From positions 1,240,001-1,304,000 of the forward strand of contig JALBUN010000001.1 of assembly GCA_025174535.1 (NCBI GenBank): a stretch of DNA of 64,000 nucleotides, read 5' to 3'. Below the pieces are notes generated by a model that searched no databases, had not been told where the DNA came from, and worked only from the letters and a program-made list of their open reading frames with translations. Source of the DNA: Cantharellus purpuraceus (lineage: Eukaryota; Basidiomycota; Agaricomycetes; Cantharellales; Hydnaceae). Position 1 is the first letter of the stretch; each line of letters begins with the position of its first letter. Shown in pieces: positions 32,769 through 42,808 of the stretch. A program made the translations under genes and the position numbers.

Positions 32769-34516
32769 TGTTATGCACTAGGTCTGATTGGGGGTCGGAG
32801 ATTGGGTTGGAGATTGGGTCAGAGTTGATGGTCAGAGTCAGAGTGGGGATCAGGGTGCATCATGGGGGTCAGAACAGACTTGGCTTCAGCTTATGTACTG
32901 CACCCTCACTAATACCTGTGTCTGAGATTTTGGAGATGGAGTATGACTTAGATAGTTCGGATTGGATTTAGGAGCTAGACATGATTCAATATTCGAACTG
33001 GGGAATGAAGTCCCCAGTTGGGCAACTTAAATACATATTTGAAATCTAATAATAATTACTCCGGTGATGGGTCTCCAAGGCCAATGGCCTTACGTGAGTA
33101 TGTCCAAGTCCAATGGGGACAGATGTCTGGGTTCCTATGGTGATGCTGATGCATCAATCAGAACTGGAGGTGGATGAGCAAGATTGACTGTGACAATTGG
33201 ACAGGCTAATTGTATGGGAACTGGTTTTCCCTGAAAAGATCTTGTTTAAAGTCCTGAAACTGTACAATTTCGCTTCATGGCCTTAAAATATCAGCATATA
33301 TGTGCTGCTTTCTCTTGATTCAGGGCCATTCAAATATTCTCTATTTTTTCATATTTTTCAGGAATTTTCCATGCAGAAATGAGTCCACAAACTTATTGTC
33401 CTGCTGGGTGAAGTTTTGGACCCACATGGACCCACAAACCTTTGCAGATGTCAGCAGAGTCACCTGATCTACTGACTCATTTTCAATCACATGACTCATT
33501 TCAATCTCCGACCCAATCTGATCACCACTGCCAGTAAATCCTCAATATCTTGGCAACCACAGCTTCTCCTCACTCCATTTTCAGTGGAGCTTTCAATCGA
33601 AGCTGTGCCTACCCATAGCTTGATCAGCCTGGGAAACAGGGTATTGCCTGAGTTATTTGAGTAATAGTGACTCCTGCCATGACTCATAACTATTAATAGG
33701 TAGAAGGATTAGTCAGCTCCTGTAGATACAGTATATAAGGAGGCCATTATTGCCTCTGAATAAATAACCATTTCTACCCCATCATTTGCACATCAGTGTG
33801 ACTAGAGTGACATACAGTGTCATCCTCTATATCTCAGTAACTGTTGATTGTCCAGTTCAAGGGTCGCTTACAGTTGTGTAACTGTATTTGATTGCACTTG
33901 AAGTAGTGATTGTCCTGCTTTGGACATGAGTGTAGTATCTACCTTGCATGACCATGAATCTACAGGGTGAGATTGTCTGTCGATAGTCCTGCCATTAGTG
34001 CTCTTTGTTTAAGTTACCAGTGTGTACTGCCTTTGCAGAGCATTAGGATCTTGAACTCATGTGAAGCAGTTGCTAGACTACTTCACACATTGCTGTTACC
34101 CGCTTCAGAGTGTCACTGGTTGGACGGTTGGATTCATCCACCTACTTCCTCTAGCCTCTAAGTGCATTCCCCTCATTTTGGAATATCTGGACCCCTAAGT
34201 GTCCATGAACTCTAGACTCTGGAAGTCTTATTCATTCCCTACTGCTAAGAAATGTATTACATTCCTGCATATTGTCTGCATTGACCATTACAATGGATTG
34301 TAACCAAAGTACAAATGTTAAATCATTTCTGGAGTTGTGCTGCAGTAGGATTTGATATTCTTAGCGGTTCATTCATGGAATTGTGGTGATTTAGAGTTTG
34401 CCCAAACACCATAATTTTGCGGGTTCCAAAACACTAATGGAGATGTGATGGTTTCCAAATGGAGTATAGATTTCATGTGCATGGGGATCTGGGCATAAAT
34501 GAATATAGTTATAACA
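32769..34516 (+). mobile_element. Solo LTR-2 copy 3, interrupted by LTR-1 copy D
   Basis: The left part 32769-33210 and right part 34439-34516 together make about 520 bp of LTR-2. It begins TGTTATGCACTAGG and ends ATAGTTATAACA. The outer target duplication is GTTTG (32764-32768 and 34517-34521). It lies in the gag region of the Copia element and is itself split by LTR-1 copy D. Confidence 0.9.
33211..34433 (+). mobile_element. Solo LTR, family LTR-1 copy D (1,223 bp), nested in LTR-2 copy 3
   Basis: It begins TGTATGGGAACTGG and ends GGGTTCCAAAACA, flanked by CTAAT on both sides (33206-33210 and 34434-34438). The U3 half is of the copy B type and the R-U5 half is shared by all copies. Part of the GAGTCAT-rich stretch is deleted. 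TATATAAGG is kept near 33735. Confidence 0.92.
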
Positions 34517-34521
34517 GTTTG

Positions 34522-35071
34522 ATGATATGGCTACTCTGCCAGCATTGACTGCTGTGATGAAGGTTGACCAAGAATCAGGGAGTGATGTGAGTAATGTGTT
34601 TGCAAAATCCAAGTCAGTGATTGATTGTCCTTGTGCACTCAGTTCTTGTCAAAGACCTCAAAGTTTGCATATGTGCTCCTTCATACTGGCACCATCTTCC
34701 GCAAATGTCCTGAAAAACTCTTGGCATAGGTTGACAACACCAACTGCTCCCCTAGACTCAAATATATCCTGTAGTCTGGTCCAAATTTCATGTCCAGTCA
34801 TCACATCATCAATATAAACTTGGTGCTCATCAGATATATGTAGAAAGATCCCCTTCCTAGTCTTCTTGTCCTTCTTAACCCACTCTGTGATTGCCTGTCT
34901 TTCTGTCACCTGGACATTGGTGGCATCAGCTGGGCTTGGTTTTGTTTCATTGCCATTAGCTATGTCCCATAGGTCTAGATCATCCAGGATCATCATGAGT
35001 CTCCACCTCCATGCAGTGTAGTTATCTCTGTTGAGTGAATTGATCTTAAAGATGCTGTTGGTATTTGACAT
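34522..35071 (-). pseudogene. Copia gag N-terminal fragment
   Basis: The ATG at 35071 begins 'MSNTNSIFKINSLNRDNYTA', followed by 'WRWRLMMILDDLDLWDIANG', the usual gag start of Ty1/Copia elements (DUF4219/UBN2 type). The frame carries two TGA codons (34658-34660 and 34649-34651) that look like mutated CGA. It then continues 'DFANTLLTSLPDSWSTFITA' to the LTR-2 copy 3 insertion. The protein cannot be made whole. Confidence 0.85.
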
Positions 35072-35130
35072 TGTAGGCAATTGTTACAGGTAATTCTCTT
35101 TTAGATGTAGTAGTGTGATATGATCAGGTA

Positions 35131-35148
35131 TGGCTGGGGCCCATAACC
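35131..35148 (-). other. Copia primer-binding site
   Basis: Immediately after the LTR end on the minus strand comes GGTTATGGGCCCCAGCCA. The Drosophila copia primer-binding site has the same GGTTATGGGCCC core, complementary to an internal part of initiator methionine tRNA (half-tRNA priming). Confidence 0.7.
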
Positions 35149-35406
35149 TGTTGATTGAAGTAGAGGTAAAAAGTTATTGTTTTCATAGCTACTACCGTTC
35201 CCTTTTATATAGGAAGAACATACTCAAAAAATCTACCTATTGTCTGACATGATACATTGTTTGGATCACATGACTGCCCACATCACTGTTCTATTGTGGA
35301 GACTATGAGAATTGTGCATCATTGTCCTGAGCATCACAATTATAGTCTTCATCCATCCCATTGTCCATTGCCTCTATGCATCACCACTTGTACTATTTGC
35401 CCAACA
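35149..35406 (-). mobile_element. 5' LTR of the Copia element (258 bp)
   Basis: On the minus strand it runs from TGTTGGGCAAATAG (35406) to CTTCAATCAACA (35149), with TG...CA ends and inverted TGTTG/CAACA termini, directly followed by the primer-binding site and gag. The outer flank is atatc. The partner 3' LTR is not in the window; it was presumably lost with the DNA left of 30748. Confidence 0.8.
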
Positions 35407-35898
35407 ATATCACAGACACGGGCCTATCTCCTGTCTCAGAACTGAGTCGGAGCTTCTAGTTAAGTCGGAGCTATTGCTGTCCGCTAAGTGGACTAGCTCG
35501 TTACAAGGGGTCATACGCACGGCCCTTGTACGTGTATGTTTACGGTTGCTGTGTTTTGTGGTTCCGACGTTTCGTCTCCGTCGGTCTTGATAATCCAACA
35601 TGTTCTTCACCTCGCCGATTCTCACCTCTGCACTCGATAGGTAGATTACTCGTCCCTCCTCTCACCTCGTCGATTCTCACCTCCGCACTCGATAGTCACG
35701 CACGACATCGAGTTGCTTAACTTTTTGCAAATTATACTCTTATCTGTGATCGCATCAAAAGACGTATGATCGACAGGAACGTTGTCCGCTTCTTTCTTCA
35801 GAAATTATGAATGTTTCGTTGTCAATTGTCAATCAGTGTGCGGGATCATCACGATCCCACCAAACCCTTTGTACTATGTTCTTACACGGCTACACGCT
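35407..35898. other. Intergenic between the Copia LTR and DDB1, with a direct repeat
   Basis: About 490 bases without a gene. They contain two 34-bp near-identical direct repeats, 35606-35639 and 35661-35694, beginning TCACCTCG and ending GCACTCGATAG with two or three mismatches, at a 55-bp period. Confidence 0.6.
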
Positions 35899-38800
35899 TC
35901 AGTGAACAGCTTGCAGCTGTTCTAACACATTTATAACTTCCGATAATGGGATGGCAAGCTTTTCGGCGTTGGTATTGCCGTTCAGGGCCTTCTGCACCTC
36001 TGGTGACCCGTTGTCCAAGTCCAACAAACGCTCAAGGAAGTCACCATCCAAGAATCCAGACGCTTCGCCAATGGAGTCTGAAATTCCACGAGAATTTTTC
36101 GGTGCTCGCCATCTGAGCAATGTCAAGGTTGAGAAGAAAGTAACAGAGAAATGAGCACATCTGTGTGCTCACTTTGGATGCTTGACACCACCAAGCCCTG
36201 ACATGACATACCCTAGATTTCGCTGCAGTGCGGTCATGTGTAAAGAAATTTGCTCGTCAAGCTCAGAGATCACGCCAATGCGGCCATATGAGGTCATGAA
36301 CATTAGTTCAGGTCGTACGGCACCATTCGACTCAGATTGGGAGGTCAGAGTGCCTGCCGAAGATGAGAAGAAGGGAATGCACGGCTCGCAAATACGCACC
36401 AGGAAGAAACTTATTGACGCAATCGCCTAAATAGTAATTACCTGCCTGCTCCAGCCTATTCTCCGCAGCGTTTGTATTGAATACGAATAAGTTGCAGTCA
36501 TTCTGAGGTGAGTATATGAAGTCATGGAATCAGAAGTGAAAAAGGACTATCATACGTTACAGCCAATAATATTGTCCCTGTCAAGAGTTTGGATGGCTAC
36601 TGGCCACAAAGAGGCATAGTCCCGAGCGACGTTCTGGAGAGTTTGCTTGGGTGGATCCCATTGGATGACAGACAATGAGCAGATAGCATCGCCTGTGTAT
36701 ACTCTGTCATCTCGGGCGACCAAATTAGAAACAATATAGTTGTGTGTCCATCTAGCCGCAACTTCCAGCTCAACACCAGAAGTATGTATGGACGGTATCG
36801 TCTTGGACTCCAGTACTGTTTTCAAGCGCAGAATATATACCTACACATGGTTAGAGGGATGACTAAACAAGGTCATACGTCCACGTTGACTTACGGATTC
36901 ATTGACCGCAGCAGCGATTACTCCGCCTATTTCTGCAATAGCGAAAACACAGCCCTCCACTGTGAAAGAAGTAGCCAAGGCAACCTTGCCGCGGCTTATT
37001 CTGATGTCCTGTCGACTAACTTGGGGCTCGGGGAGCCAGGGGTCTCGAGCCTCGTACAGGATAATCCGGCCTTCGCGAGCTTCCGTTTCTTCAGACCGAT
37101 GGTATTGTGTTCCAACTACAAGGTAGGATCGTTGATCGACACGGCTATCGTCAGGATATAGCGACAATGTTTGAACAACAGTGATTTCTTCGTCTGTATC
37201 GCAAGGAAAGTGATGTAATTCTGTGTGAGTTCAGATCAGGACCACATGAATTTAGAACACCATTAAGAATCATTCACGCTCAAAGGTTGTGTCATCAACG
37301 ATTTTCAGTGAACTGGATTCCTGCGCAAATTCTCCCACTCGATGTGGCTGCGTCCGTGTACATCCGACACCGAGAACTTTAAGTTGCGGATGGTGAGCAA
37401 GGCGCACAGGGTTGTCAAGACCAAATGGTATCTACGTATAAGATTCGACAATGAGTTGATGATGAAGTGTGGAAGGAAAGACGACAAAATACCGTTCGGA
37501 TATGCAACTTCTGTAATTCGTGAACTCTCCCTATAAGAAAACTAGTCGTTTCTATTTTCCCATCCCTCTCGTGGTTGATCGCAAAAACGATTGACGAAGG
37601 AAAGTCCTTAGAATTGAGAGGGCATGCTGCGGTTATACCCTGTTCGTCTTCGAACCTCAGAACGTGGACCCAGTATTAGGTAAGACTAACCTTGCGGACC
37701 AAAGGGGAGTGTTTGAATCTACCGCTATCCCAATAGAGAACGGTCGGTCTACTCCCAGAGGCCAAGACACACTGTTCCTTGACACCACCTGCATGTTGTA
37801 GAAAGCTGATTGATGTCATGAACACTGGTTTGGTTGATCCAAGAGGAATGACTTTTTGCTCGCCCACGCTAGCGACACCGTCAAGGTTATACACATGTAG
37901 GTTTCCGTCACCTAGACCAACCAAGATGTGAGTGGGATGGTTCTTGGAATGGCCGATGGGACGTCTATGACTAGCGCTGTCGAGGCCAAACTGACAGAGA
38001 AGCAGAGAGACAGGGAGGTGCGGCAGTGAAATGGAAGAGAGGAAGGGGCGCATGAGTTCTGCAGTGTGCACGACGCATATGGCGTTAGACTCGTAAAAGC
38101 CTACACCTATGTAGTTGGAAAATGGGAGAGACTGATCGTATGGATGAATTGTCACAGTCGAAATCTCCCCCTCATTGAAGACACGCGAACTATTTCGGCA
38201 TGACTCAACACATAGTTCCGATATTAGTGTACAGACATACCGTAACTCTACCAATCGTGCATCCCTGACTGCGAGTATCACGAGTTTGCGACCTTTCAGA
38301 GCAACAGCCACCTGTGATGCATTGACACTGGCTGCAACGATCTCGGTTTCTCCTTGCCATGTCGAATCACGCATACCTGTGAACAAGTTGACCAATAGCA
38401 CGCCTGTAGATGTGACTTGCACAACGTATTGGCTATCATCGTACTGCGTTCTTCCGTCGCTCGCAATTGTTGGAAGAATCACGGAAGCAACATTTCCCAA
38501 TGCAAGGGTAGGCTCCTGTGAGAAACCCGGGCAGTTGTCTTCGTCAAGCTCGTCGATGGCTCCATGCTCTAAGTTGGCCAGGGAGTAAAATCGCGTGGAT
38601 TGAAGAGTAGATACAACAAGTATGTTGTCCATACTTTTCCATCCCCTCGTCAACGGGAGGACAAATAAGACAATGATTATTTGCTACGCACTGTGCCCTG
38701 TAACTAGATCTCAATGGCCACATGTGTTTTGCATAGGTCATGTCATTGATAGTTGCCAGTTCTTCCAGATCAACACCATTCCGGATGATCCTTAATGACC

Positions 38801-40334
38801 CTGTATTCAAAGCACCTGAGCAAGTGACTATCTGGGGCTGTCATGGGGTTACCAGTCCATTGTCTACAAAGACAACAATGGCTACTAACCTGTCCAGAAT
38901 TCTCAGTATCGACGAAGATGGCATCCATTATTGGAGCAATGTTTTTGAAAGAGTCTAATACATCTAATTGAATACCGATTATCGGGTCAGCAGACGGCGT
39001 AATTCGAACTATTTGCGAATCTCCGTGATGCGAGCCTACGAAAATAACGCCGGAGTTGAGATAAGTAATAGTGGTAGCCGGGGATGTCTATGGAAATCAA
39101 CTTTGTGTGAGCGAGGATCGAAACTGTGAAAGACGAACCTCGCCAAGTCGGACAAGTGTGAGCGACGCCTCAGAAGTCGTTCTTGTCAGGGAAAGGATGC
39201 TTAATTTGCCGAAGCCATCTCCTAGTAAAATCCTGGAGCCATCCGTATCTACCAAAGCATATCTACATGGATTGCTGATTAGTGATTAGAACAACCGAAG
39301 CCCGACTGCGCGTACTCACGATGTGATATCACATAGAGGCCAGTCTATTCGTGCGCGTGGTTCGGTTCTTGTGTCAACAGTCTCAGAATTACGCTTCCGA
39401 CGGCCTTTTCCTTTAACGCTCTTCTCCTTTCCTTTCCCTTTGTCTACCGACTCCGGAGACTCCACCTCGAAGTACAAGATGCTCTGTCCACCGAGTACTA
39501 ATATCCCTGCTGGAACATCACCCGATGCAGGGATGGGTACCAGAGTGCTTGCGTCATTTTCATCTATTGTGACCTGACGGAAAGCAATTGACGGCTCCAT
39601 AGATAGTTCTTGCCCTTGGATGGATAAATCGCGTGCGAGCAGCTGAAGCTTCCCACTATAATCACGGTGTAAGATAGCGAGGACATATGCCTGGGACAAG
39701 ACTGCAACAGGAAGAAAACATATCGAAAGAACATTCAGTTCCGTCAGACTATGAAGGCGAGTCAAATGACCGCCATAAGCCAAGCTAGTAAAAGGGCATC
39801 ACTGACATGCAATCAAATTCTGCTTTGATTTTTTTCCGCTGTGTGCCTTTCAATACCAGAGCTTTAAGCTTGCCGATGTAAGTAGCCACGAGAGCAACAT
39901 CCCCACTAGGATGGACAACAGCACCCTCGAAGAACTCCATGGGGCGTGAATGCGATGAATGAAGAGACGAATTGCTATATTCTCTCAAGAGGGGTTCACT
40001 GCCCTCCGTTTCTGGCACATACTCTAAAAGTATCGCAAGAGGATCGGGTGTCTCAGTGGTGACTAGCAAAGTGTCCGGAGCATCCTGTGGGAGAGCGTTG
40101 AGTATAGGTCATGGAGAATACAGATAGGTTGCTTGCCGTATGATGCACCACCGACAGCGAAGATATAGCACCCCATGTGTCCAGACTGCACTGTAGCTGT
40201 GCTCCTTCAGGTCGCAAAGCGAACACTTCAAGGCTGCCGGAACGAACAACAACAAGATGCTCAGATGTATCTAATCTACACTTCACCGAGTGCAGGACAG
40301 ACGATGATGCGAAGAAAGTCGACACGACCCTCAT
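35899..40334 (-). CDS. DDB1: DNA damage-binding protein 1 (DDB1), CUL4 ligase adaptor
   Basis: DDB1 is the three-propeller adaptor that links WD40 substrate receptors to the CUL4-RBX1 ubiquitin ligase in the nucleus, acting in nucleotide excision repair, replication control and heterochromatin. The ATG at 40334 gives '[20 protein letters not shown]', then '[20 protein letters not shown]', the usual first propeller strands. Family landmarks follow in order: the propeller A piece '[20 protein letters not shown]', '[20 protein letters not shown]' with 'MWPLRSS', the propeller C pieces '[18 protein letters not shown]' and '[15 protein letters not shown]', and the helical C-terminal domain '[18 protein letters not shown]' ending '[12 protein letters not shown]' at 35899. 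Many introns interrupt it. The end is complete and no break was noticed. A CACGTG box lies 29 bases upstream of the ATG. Confidence 0.93.
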
Positions 40335-40451
40335 CGCGCGCAGAGGCTTAGGTGGGCATCGTCACGTGATTCATTTCGAAGAGGATGTCGAAATTCTAGT
40401 TGATATATCGTAGCAAAGATACATATTACTCAACATCACAGCCTAATCCGT

Positions 40452-42695
40452 CTAACGTTCTTTTGAGGACATCGAGGTTACTAGAGCAGAGGGTGGTGGC
40501 GGTTGTGGCGTCGAAACTGCTGACTGGTATTGAGGTTGACCTTGTCCCGGTTGATTGATCTGTGCATCACCTTTTTGCGGCACTGGAGGATTTGTCTGGG
40601 ATTGGGGGGCTTGGCTCTGTATTACCTGAGCACCTTGCATATGAGGGTGCTGAAATGGATGATATGTATAGGGTGGTTGAGTCTGCCATGTGTAGTAATT
40701 CTGTATTGGGGGTCGACCAGTTACAGAATATGGTGACTGTAAAGGAGGATTTCCTATCACACCCTTTGTCTTAGTAGAATCTGTCGTGGACAGAACTGCA
40801 GGGTGGCCACCAGTTGATTCTGCCGTTGCTTGCTGTTGCAGTGTACAATTGACTGTAGCAGGTGACGCACCACTTGAAGAGCCATTAGCAACCATGGGTT
40901 TGAACCCTACTTTCTTTGTGCAGGGTGGACAATATGCTTCATTAGAAATTGTGATCAATGCTGTGTCCTAGGAAACAACTTGAATAGATACACTTACGGC
41001 TACCTGGTGCCAGAACTATAGATGCACGCTTGCAGATGTCACAAGTACCGGTTTTGGACACTGCTTTCTTGGTCTGTGGTGCTCTCTTTCGTTTCAAGGG
41101 AGGTCCACCTGGTATAGAACCGTCCTTTGCAACAGTACTAGCCCGACGCTTTCCCTGGGAGGAATTTGCAGTGGGGGCCGCTGGTCGTATTGATTTTGTA
41201 GGATACCTATCGGATGCAGACTGAAGAGGGACGACAATCCAACAATCAAGAAGGGATATATCATGTGCGTGAGGTTGGTACATACAGCTTGAAGCTGTGT
41301 TAAAAGTGTTCCATCGGCTATTTGATATTGCAGGTAGGCTCGAGGCGCAGCTTTGTCCAGCTGACGAAGGGCTGAAGTCGGAAAAAATGTATAATAGAGC
41401 AATGGACTCACTTGAGAATCAATAGCCAATTTGATGCGCTTCGTTCGCTCTTCGTCCCCAGCCGCTTGGGAGAACAAAGTCCAAATAGCAGGAGGAACAT
41501 TGAAAAATCGGAGTGTGATGGGGTGAATAACATCGTTTGGAACTTGAGGAGCCTCCGTGGACTGTGATGGTGTGGTATTCGGTTTAGAGCCTTCAAAGGG
41601 AAAGATGGTGGAGAAGATGATGTCGGCCAAGCTGTTATTGCCATCCCACCGCTTCACTCTTTCATAGAGCACTAAATTTTTAGGCAGCGTCCAACGGTCA
41701 TAAGAGTTTTCGTAGAACTCTATCACAACATCGGGTTCCCGGTGTATAGTCTGCATCACCTGTGGCATTTGCTGCTGGGCGCGGGGATGTCCTGGGATAA
41801 GATTTGAAGGGGTGGTTTGTGATGGTCTGAGACTTAAGACGGGAGGCTGTGAAGTGGATAACGATGGTTTGCCGGCTGGAGGAACATATGCTGGGGGTGG
41901 AACGGGTTTCGACGCGGTGGATTGTGTTTTAGGAGGAGGGGCCGAGGAAGGACTGGATTGAGGTTGAGTACCTGTATTCGCTGATCTGGCTGCAGTTTCT
42001 GCTAATGATTGTATCGTTACGCCAAGGGTCTGAAGTTGCTCTGATGTCGCAGATCCAGATGCAGCAAGCCCTAACAAGTTTGCTAAAGTAGGATTTGACA
42101 TGGCTGCTGCATTGACCTGAGTTATTAGTTCACTCGTGATGGGAACAGCTCCTTTCAACGATGATACGAGTGCAGTAGTTGATGGTGCGTAAATGGGCGC
42201 TCCTGTTGCATGAGTAGGCGCTGATGGTACTCCTTTATGAGCATGGTAAGCCAACGGAGCTTGGACTGGAGCTTGATACGGTTGAAACGTGACCTCATAA
42301 ACAGAGGTTGCATAAAACACATGGGGACCTATTTCGAGGTCGCACTTTCCACGAAACTTGATAGTATGTGGCGGCTGCCAGATGTCGCTTCCCTTCCCTC
42401 CACGAGACTTTGTAGAAAACTTGGTAAATGCCGACGTGAGCCAAGTCTGACGCGCTGCATATCTATGAGTTTCATTGCCTCAATTGCAAGGGTGTGTACT
42501 TGCATTGGCGAAGTGCTTGTAGAAGGACTAAACTGGACAAACGATTTAGTTTAACTTGAAATACAAGGGTTCAATAAAAAAGACGAGCCTATCTTCGATA
42601 GAGTGCAACGTTGATCGCCCAGGGTCCTGATTGCCACCATCTCCTTCTAAGCTTTCCTTGATTTCCTTGGTAGGCAAATTGTGCACACGATACAT
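40452..42695 (-). CDS. Swc3-like nuclear protein with C-terminal zinc ribbon
   Basis: The likely start is ATG 42695 (MYRVHNLPTKEIKESLEGDG). The second exon reads 'STSPMQVHTLAIEAMKLID', then the frame must move by one base near 42453 to continue 'RQTWLTSAFTKFSTKSRGGK' and 'KFRGKCDLEIGPHVFYATSV'. A Pro/Ser/Gln-rich linker follows, then a folded domain: 'EPDVVIEFYENSYDRWTLPK', 'ADIIFSTIFPFEG', 'FFNVPPAIWTLFSQAAGDEE' and 'AYLQYQIADGTLLTQLQA'. A zinc ribbon is split by an intron, CDIC at about 41030 and CPPC at about 40930. The end is a Gln/Pro-rich tail. The middle domain resembles the Swc3 subunit of the SWR1 complex, which exchanges H2A.Z into chromatin; that is family recall, not proven. It is read head-to-head with DMC1. 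Confidence 0.55.
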
Positions 42696-42808
42696 TGTGG
42701 CCAATGTTATGTTGTTTTGTGACACGCATGTTATGTGACATGTCACTACACGTCGCGTTGTTTATTTGGCCATACCGTGGTCGATGGGTCCCTCCCTGTT
42801 CCTACATC
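42696..42808. promoter_or_regulatory. 113-bp divergent promoter, Swc3-like gene and DMC1
   Basis: Only 113 bases separate the two start codons. The stretch contains CATGTTATGTGACATGTC and CACGTCGCG but no clear TATA box. Any meiosis-specific control of DMC1 must be packed here, within introns, or shared with its neighbour. Confidence 0.6.

Noticed and set aside
31985..34516. LTR-2 copies 2 and 3 as terminal inverted repeats of a DNA transposon
   Set aside because: They are inverted and close together, but each has its own 5-bp duplication and the DNA between and around them is continuous Copia sequence.
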